A DNA stretch of 10,743 bases from Rhodoferax sp. (GTDB taxonomy: Bacteria; Pseudomonadota; Gammaproteobacteria; Burkholderiales; Burkholderiaceae_C), in assembly GCA_029946045.1 (NCBI GenBank), contig JAQSDS010000468.1:1-10743 (forward strand), given 5' to 3'. The notes under the pieces were generated by a model. That model had not been told where the DNA came from. It did no database searches and saw only the letters and a list, made by a program, of their open reading frames with translations. This document shows, one piece after another, positions 6,888 to 10,743 of this stretch; position 1 is the first letter of the stretch; every line of letters begins with the position of its first letter. Both the position numbers and the translations under genes were made by a program.

Positions 6888-6901
6888 CCCAAAACCAACC
6901 C

Positions 6902-6908
6902 AAAGGAG
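6902..6908 (+). promoter_or_regulatory. Shine-Dalgarno site of the host-attachment gene
   Basis: AAAGGAG lies 4 bases before the ATG at 6913, in the 25-bp gap after the groEL stop. It is a strong match with slightly short spacing and supports this start and cotranscription with groEL. Confidence 0.7.
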
Positions 6909-6912
6909 CATC

Positions 6913-7374
6913 ATGGACAAGACCTGGATTTTGATTGCCAATAGCGAGCGGGCACGCTGCTTCGAGCGGCATGCCACGGACCACTCGCTGACCGAACTGA
7001 CCGACTTTGTCTTTCCGCGCGCCAGCCTGGCTGGACAGGCCGAGGGCGGTGACATGACGGGCGCCGCCGGCAAGGGTCATGGCCGCACCGGGCATGCCGG
7101 CACCCAGTTTGAACCCAGAACACCGGTCGACGAAAAGGATCGCTCCAGCTTCGCCCGACAGCTAGCCGATTACCTGAACGACGCGGTGACAGGCAAGCGC
7201 TGCAGTTCCGTGGTGCTCATCGCCAGCAGCCCGATGCTGGGCGACATCACACCCCGGCTGCACCTGGCTGCCAGTAATGCCTTGAAACGCAGCATCGCCA
7301 GCGACCTGACCCAGTTCACTGGACTTGAATTGAAAAAGAGTGTCGATCACGCGCTGGCGCTACCGTCGCAGTAA
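6913..7374 (+). CDS. Host attachment protein (Host_attach/baeRF eRF1-like family)
   Basis: A 153-residue soluble protein of the family annotated 'protein required for attachment to host cells' (Host_attach). Comparative work has placed such proteins among the bacterial relatives of archaeo-eukaryotic release factor eRF1 (baeRF). Visible family features are the opening KTWILIANSERARCFE (3-18), a glycine-rich variable middle (about 40-65, AEGGDMTGAAGKGHGRTGHAG), a helix DRSSFARQLADYLNDAV (76-92), the strand SSVVLIASSPMLGDI (98-112) and the late helix ending SDLTQFTGLELKKSVDHAL. There is no signal peptide or membrane helix, so a cytoplasmic role is likelier than adhesion. It follows the groEL paralogue by 25 bp and is probably in its operon. 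The last seven or so codons lie antisense to a ribonucleotide reductase remnant, so the extreme C-terminus may be recently acquired. Function is unproven; a link to ribosomes or stress is inference. Confidence 0.87.
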   Translation: MDKTWILIANSERARCFERHATDHSLTELTDFVFPRASLAGQAEGGDMTGAAGKGHGRTGHAGTQFEPRTPVDEKDRSSFARQLADYLNDAVTGKRCSSVVLIASSPMLGDITPRLHLAASNALKRSIASDLTQFTGLELKKSVDHALALPSQ

Positions 7375-7550
7375 ACCGAGCAGCCTTTAAGCCCAAGCTC
7401 CCAGGCTTGCAGCAGCACCAGCGCCAGTTCCTGCGAAGTGGTACCCAGCGGCAGGAATACTGTTTTGGCGATGGCGCTGTCGACGCAGGACTGCACCGCC
7501 GACATCATGCGCAACTGGTCTTCAGCGCTGGCTGCCTTGTTTGTTGAGCA
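7347..7550 (-). pseudogene. Remnant of an adenosylcobalamin-dependent ribonucleotide reductase C-terminal region
   Basis: On the minus strand this open stretch reads, from the upstream end, CSTNKAASAEDQLRMMSAVQ, then SCVDSAIAKTVFLP, then LLQAWELGLKGCSVYCDGS, and stops at TGA (7349-7347). The series EDQLRMM, VDSAIAKTV, AWELGLKG and VYxxGS resembles the end of the catalytic domain of class II (B12-dependent) ribonucleotide reductases, where VDxAISKTVN and AWxxGxKGxxxYRxGS are usual; the Arg after Tyr is Cys here. A TGA at 7553-7551 interrupts the frame upstream, no plausible start is present, and nothing else of the roughly 700-1000-residue enzyme is seen. It overlaps the 3' end of the host-attachment gene by 28 bp on the other strand. 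The family call is from memory of the motif pattern and is moderately secure; that it is non-functional is clear from its length. Confidence 0.55.
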
Positions 7551-7598
7551 TCAACCCGCCCGATGAAATGCTGGGTGATGTGCCAATCGAGCAGCCCC

Positions 7599-7604
7599 TA
7601 CAAT
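7599..7604 (+). promoter_or_regulatory. Candidate -10 box for the methyltransferase/DUF218 pair
   Basis: TACAAT matches five of six -10 positions and sits in the CCCCTACAATTT context common in Burkholderiales promoters, 46 bases before the ATG at 7651. GTGATG at 7575-7580 (spacer 18) is only a partial -35 match. It lies in the gene-free part of the spacer, as expected for a promoter of the next two genes. Confidence 0.45.
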
Positions 7605-7650
7605 TTGCCGAAACCCGGGCCATCTGGATCATTCACCACTGCGCAACCAC

Positions 7651-8103
7651 ATGAAACAACACAACCTGGGTAGCCTGCTTGTCGCTGGTCAGTTCGGCAC
7701 GCTCGGGGCATTGATGTTTCTGGCTGCGCCAAACCTGCTGCAAGCACCGTTCCAGACCCTGGCCTGGTTGGCGCTGGGCCTGAGCGGGGTCGTTGGCTTG
7801 TGGGCACTGCTGGCCAACCGCCCCGGCAACTTCAACATCCGCCCCACCCCGCGCGCGCAAGGCAAGCTGGTCGCGCATGGCCCCTACCGCTGGATTCGCC
7901 ACCCCATGTACACGGCGGTGAGCCTGCTCGGCCTGGCTTGTGCCCTGGCGCTGGGCTCGCTGCCGGGCTGGCTGCTGTGGTTGGTTTTGGTGCTGGTGCT
8001 GTTGGCCAAGGCTCTGCTGGAAGAACGCTGGATGGCGGCGATGCATCCGGCTTATGCGGATTACCAGGCGCGCACCCACCGCTTCATTCCATTCCTTCTT
8101 TAA
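7651..8103 (+). CDS. Isoprenylcysteine carboxyl methyltransferase-like (ICMT/PEMT) integral membrane methyltransferase
   Basis: A 150-residue membrane protein with hydrophobic segments at about 8-28, 35-55 and 88-122, the last long enough for a helical hairpin. The SAM-binding signature of the ICMT/phospholipid methyltransferase group is present as HGPYRWIRHPMY (76-87), followed by EERWMAAMHPAYADYQARTHRFIP (124-147), where Glu and His residues line the methyl-donor pocket in this family. These enzymes use S-adenosylmethionine to methylate a membrane-embedded substrate. Bacterial members rarely have known targets, since bacteria lack CaaX proteins, so lipid or isoprenoid substrates are possible. 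The stop is 9 bp before the DUF218 gene, so the pair is almost certainly an operon. No clear Shine-Dalgarno site precedes the ATG. Family call secure, substrate unknown. Confidence 0.88.
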   Translation: MKQHNLGSLLVAGQFGTLGALMFLAAPNLLQAPFQTLAWLALGLSGVVGLWALLANRPGNFNIRPTPRAQGKLVAHGPYRWIRHPMYTAVSLLGLACALALGSLPGWLLWLVLVLVLLAKALLEERWMAAMHPAYADYQARTHRFIPFLL

Positions 8104-8112
8104 GTCATCACC

Positions 8113-8886
8113 ATGTTCCTTGCCGCCAAACTGCTGGCCTTCCTGACCCAGCCACTGGCCTGGGTGGCGCTGCTGATGTTGGCAGCCGTGCTGCTGGTGC
8201 AACGGTGGCCCAAGACCAGCCAGCGCCTGGGCGCGACAGCCGTCGTCCTGCTGCTGGTGCTGGGCTGGGAGCCATTGCCCGATGCGTTGATACGAAGCCT
8301 GGAAGCCAACTACCCGGCGCTACCCAAGTCCACCGATTTAAGCGCCTACGCTGGTGTGGTGGTACTGGGCGGCGCGCTCGAACCGGCTTACGTCTGGACC
8401 CAGCCCGGCCAAAGCGCCCTCAATGACGCTGCCGAGCGCATGACCGAGGTGTTGCCACTGCTGCGCCGTCAGCCGGCCTTGCGGGTCCTGTTTACCGGCG
8501 GTGAAGGTGAATTATTCGGCAACGGCTTGCCTGAAGCCCGGCGAGCCGAGCGCTTTTTCAGCAGCCAGGGCATCGGGGCGCAGCAAGTGCTTTACGAGTC
8601 CGCCTCGCGCACCACCTTTGAAAACGCCCTGCTCAGCAAGTCTGTCCCCGGCGTCGACCCGGCGCAGCCCTGGCTGCTGATGACCTCAGCCTGGCACATG
8701 CCGCGCGCCATGGCGACGTTCCGGCAAAACGGCTGGAACGTGAGGGCTTACCCAGTAGACTTTCGCGCCGGCTTGGACACCCCGTGGACGCAGTACAGCA
8801 TGGACCAGGGTTCAAAAAAATGGAAACTGGTGCTGCATGAATGGCTGGGCTTGGCGGCTTACCGCCTGAGCGGTCGCGCCTCGTAG
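8113..8886 (+). CDS. ElyC/YdcF/SanA-like DUF218 membrane protein
   Basis: A 257-residue protein with two N-terminal membrane helices (about 10-29 and 40-54) and a large DUF218 domain (about 79-245) that should face the periplasm. Domain signatures are GVVVLGGALE (81-90), the Glu-Arg helix AAERMTEVLPLLRR (106-119), VLFTGGEGEL (125-134), ESASRTTFENA (162-172) and LLMTSAWHMPRAMATFRQNG (188-207). The two-helix start with this domain is the architecture of E. coli ElyC (YcbC), which affects peptidoglycan synthesis and undecaprenyl carrier lipid use. Its activity is not established. It follows the ICMT-like gene by 9 bp, so both may act on an envelope lipid or isoprenoid; that link is inference. 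It ends 39 bp before the end of the convergent CBS-protein gene. Confidence 0.87.
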   Translation: MFLAAKLLAFLTQPLAWVALLMLAAVLLVQRWPKTSQRLGATAVVLLLVLGWEPLPDALIRSLEANYPALPKSTDLSAYAGVVVLGGALEPAYVWTQPGQSALNDAAERMTEVLPLLRRQPALRVLFTGGEGELFGNGLPEARRAERFFSSQGIGAQQVLYESASRTTFENALLSKSVPGVDPAQPWLLMTSAWHMPRAMATFRQNGWNVRAYPVDFRAGLDTPWTQYSMDQGSKKWKLVLHEWLGLAAYRLSGRAS

Positions 8887-8925
8887 CAACGATCATCCCA
8901 AGACCATTTACCCGAGGCAGGTTTT

Positions 8926-10221
8926 CTACGCAGACGGCAGCCGACTGGCCAGCACCTTGTCGACCCGCTTGCCGTCCAGGTCCACCACCTCGAACTGCCA
9001 GTTTTCGCACGCAATTTTCTCGCCTGTCAACGGCATGCGGCCACTCACCGCCATCAACAACCCGGCCAAGGTGTTGTAACGGCCACGCTCCTCCAGTGGC
9101 AGTTCTTCCATGTCGAGCCGGGCCTTGAGTTCCGTGACAGGCATCATGCCGTCAAGCAACCAGCTGCCGTCATCGCGCTGCACCGCCCAGGCCTCGGTTT
9201 TAGCGCTGGGTTGCAGTTCGCCGGTGATGGCTTCCAGCAGGTCGTGGGGCGTAAGCAAGCCCTGCACCACACCGTATTCGTCCACCACCAGAACCAGGCG
9301 GCCCACCTTGGCGCGAAACTGCTCCAGCAAAGCCATGGCACTGAGGGTTTCAGGTACAAAAACAGCCGTCGTCACATAGTCTTCAAGCGTCCCCGGCGCT
9401 CCTGCTCCCAGTTCCAGCATATGGGCCACACTGATCTTGCCCACCACATCGTCCATCGAACCACGGCACACCGGATACCAGGAATGGGCGAGCTTGGCGC
9501 CATCGGCACCCAGTTTTTGCAGGCCTTGTGCCACCGTGATGCCGGCATCGAGCCAGTCAACCTCGGCGCGGGGCACCATCAGCGAAGTCAATTGACGGTC
9601 GTCGAGTCCGAACACGTTTTGCACCATCTGGTGTTCGTGCTCTTCAATCACGCCGGCGTCCACACCTTCCTCAAGACTGGCAGAAATTTCTTCTTCGGTC
9701 ATGGCGCGCACCGCGTTGGTGTCAATGCGCAGCAAACTGAGCATCGCTGCCGTCGAGCCCGATAACAGCTTGACAAACGGCCCAGCCGCCCGGGCCAGCC
9801 ACAGCATGGGGCGCGAGACCCAGCGCGACACCAGTTCCGGGTGCAGTTGGCCAATGCGTTTGGGCACCAGTTCACCAAAAATAATGGTGGTGTAGGTGAT
9901 AAGTGTCACCACCAGCGCTGTGGCAGCAAGGGCTGCCCCCTTCTCGGCCATGCCCCAACCCTGCAGCCAATGTGCCAGCCCGTCGCTGAATGCAGCCTCG
10001 CCCACAATGCCATTGAGCACGCCAATGGAGGTAATACCCACCTGCACGGTCGATAAAAACTGGTTCGGGTTGTCGAGCAGCGTCAGTGCTGCCTGGGCGC
10101 CTTTGTCACCGGCTTCGGTCATGGCATTGAGCCGTGATTTGCGGCTGGCAGCAAGCGCCAATTCAGACATGGCAAAGACGCCATTGAGCAGCGTCAAAAA
10201 AATAATCAGCAGGATTTCCAT
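8926..10221 (-). CDS. paeA: CNNM/CBS/CorC-domain membrane transporter, PaeA (YtfL)-like
   Basis: A 431-residue protein with a CNNM (DUF21) membrane domain (about 1-190), a CBS pair (about 206-335) and a C-terminal CorC_HlyC domain (about 345-428). The segments MSELALAASRKSRL (18-31), NPNQFLSTVQVGIT (51-64), NGIVGEAAFSDGL (70-82) and GELVPKRIG (116-124) closely follow E. coli YtfL/PaeA, reported to export cadaverine and putrescine. Related CorB/CorC/CNNM proteins handle Mg2+, so metal export remains possible. The second CBS unit shows VDEYGVVQGLLTPHDLLEAITGE (313-335), and the end shows FEVVDLDGKRVDKVL. A TTG-initiated reading from 10296 would add 25 residues unlike the family and run into apaH; ATG at 10221 gives the normal hydrophobic start MEILLIIFLTLLNG. 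It is divergent from apaH by 24 bp. Often labelled hemolysin; there is no sign that it is a toxin. Confidence 0.9.
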   Translation of the reverse strand: MEILLIIFLTLLNGVFAMSELALAASRKSRLNAMTEAGDKGAQAALTLLDNPNQFLSTVQVGITSIGVLNGIVGEAAFSDGLAHWLQGWGMAEKGAALAATALVVTLITYTTIIFGELVPKRIGQLHPELVSRWVSRPMLWLARAAGPFVKLLSGSTAAMLSLLRIDTNAVRAMTEEEISASLEEGVDAGVIEEHEHQMVQNVFGLDDRQLTSLMVPRAEVDWLDAGITVAQGLQKLGADGAKLAHSWYPVCRGSMDDVVGKISVAHMLELGAGAPGTLEDYVTTAVFVPETLSAMALLEQFRAKVGRLVLVVDEYGVVQGLLTPHDLLEAITGELQPSAKTEAWAVQRDDGSWLLDGMMPVTELKARLDMEELPLEERGRYNTLAGLLMAVSGRMPLTGEKIACENWQFEVVDLDGKRVDKVLASRLPSA

Positions 10222-10245
10222 GTATCTCACACGACAATAAACACC

Positions 10246-10743
10246 ATGGCACTTTACATGATTGGCGACGTGCAGGGCTGCGACAGCGCCTTGCAACGGC
10301 TATTAAGCAAAATTTCTTTCTCTCCGAGCCGCGACACGCTTTATTTTCTAGGCGACCTGGTCAACCGCGGCCCCGACTCGGCAGGGGTGTTGCGCCGCCT
10401 GATGGGTTTTGGCGCCTCGGCCCAATGCCTGCTCGGCAACCATGACCTGCATCTGCTGGCAGCCAGTGTGGGTGCGCGCCGGCCCAGCCGCAAAGACACC
10501 TTGAACGTCGTGTTGCAAGCGCCCGACCGGGAAGCCATGCTGGCCTGGCTGCGCCAGCAGCGCATGGCTTTTCTGCTGGAACACCAGAACCATTCGTACC
10601 TGATGGTGCATGCCGGTGTGCTGCCGTCCTGGACGGCAAAGCAGACCATGGCGCTGGCGGCTGAATTTGAAGCCGTGTTGCACGGCCCTGAGCTAAATGC
10701 CTTCCTGCATCAGATGTATGGCAACACACCGGCCCAATGGCAC
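10246..10743 (+). CDS. apaH: Diadenosine tetraphosphatase ApaH, N-terminal 166 residues (cut by window edge)
   Basis: Symmetrical bis(5'-nucleosyl)-tetraphosphatase, which splits Ap4A into two ADP in the cytoplasm and keeps stress dinucleotides (and Np4 caps on RNA) low. Calcineurin-like metal-site motifs are present: GDVQGC (7-12), GDLVNRGPDS (36-45), LGNHDLHLLA (63-72) and MVHAGVLPSW (122-131). The DAP-loop region APDREAMLAWLRQQ follows the usual ApaH pattern, as does AFLHQMYGNTPAQWH at the edge. Gln at position 10, where E. coli has His, is a variant I recall from other ApaH proteins, so it is not a defect. The frame is open to the last base; about 100 residues are missing. No strong ribosome site precedes the ATG. 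It is divergent from the PaeA-like gene, only 24 bp away. Confidence 0.95.
   Translation, partial: MALYMIGDVQGCDSALQRLLSKISFSPSRDTLYFLGDLVNRGPDSAGVLRRLMGFGASAQCLLGNHDLHLLAASVGARRPSRKDTLNVVLQAPDREAMLAWLRQQRMAFLLEHQNHSYLMVHAGVLPSWTAKQTMALAAEFEAVLHGPELNAFLHQMYGNTPAQWH

Noticed and set aside
6186..7073. 295-residue open frame on the minus strand, antisense to groEL and the host-attachment gene
   Set aside because: It is a GC-rich shadow of two well-recognised plus-strand genes, with many Cys/Arg/Gln residues and no recognisable domain.
10264..10281. Gln instead of His in the GDxHG metal motif of ApaH
   Set aside because: GD(V/L/I)QGC is a variant I recall from other ApaH proteins, so it is not evidence of a dead enzyme.
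10246..10296. Upstream TTG start extending the CBS protein to 456 residues
   Set aside because: The extra 25 residues have no family similarity and would overlap apaH; the ATG at 10221 gives the normal membrane-domain start.

Overview
The window looks like a chromosomal segment of a betaproteobacterium, most likely Burkholderiales and probably Comamonadaceae (Rhodoferax/Polaromonas-like). This rests on GC-rich coding sequence, the style of the protein families (GNAT, DUF1653, membrane-tethered aspartic protease, host-attachment protein, PaeA/YtfL-type CBS protein, ApaH) and a CCCTACAAT-type promoter. The taxon is inferred by eye, without a search. No tRNA, rRNA, CRISPR array, insertion sequence or integrase was seen.

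Layout. Positions 1-277 (+) hold the C-terminal end of an FTR1-type iron permease. It converges on a minus-strand group: a membrane-anchored retropepsin-like protease (1077-1682), a GNAT acetyltransferase (540-974) and a small DUF1653 protein (288-521). A 204-bp divergent spacer with a perfect 14-bp palindrome next to a -10-like box separates the protease from a secreted M20D-type amidohydrolase (1887-3278, +). That gene converges on a minus-strand pair made of a monohaem cytochrome c lipoprotein (4623-5108) followed by a seven-repeat FG-GAP/VCBS lipoprotein (3345-4592). Divergent from this pair is a plus-strand pair: a GroEL paralogue without groES (5247-6887) and a 'host attachment' protein of the bacterial eRF1-like (baeRF) group (6913-7374). 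Next, on the minus strand, is what appears to be a decayed C-terminal scrap of a B12-dependent ribonucleotide reductase (about 7347-7550). A plus-strand pair follows: an isoprenylcysteine-methyltransferase-like membrane protein (7651-8103) and an ElyC/YdcF-type DUF218 protein (8113-8886). Last come a PaeA/YtfL-like CNNM/CBS membrane protein (8926-10221, -) and, 24 bp away and divergent, the start of apaH (10246 to the right edge, +).

How the genes work together. Most are housekeeping or accessory genes without one shared pathway. The centre, about 3.3-7.4 kb, is the most suggestive part: a surface or periplasmic electron carrier plus a beta-propeller lipoprotein, back to back with a second chaperonin and a baeRF-type protein. 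The chaperonin has Asn-Ser where canonical GroEL has Lys51-Asp52, and Asp52 is one of the two residues needed for normal ATP hydrolysis. It also lacks the GGM tail, while its substrate groove and the other nucleotide contacts are kept. This suggests a specialised, slow-cycling chaperonin tied to a stress or translation-quality role. That is inference; no clearly undescribed multi-gene system can be proven from the sequence alone.
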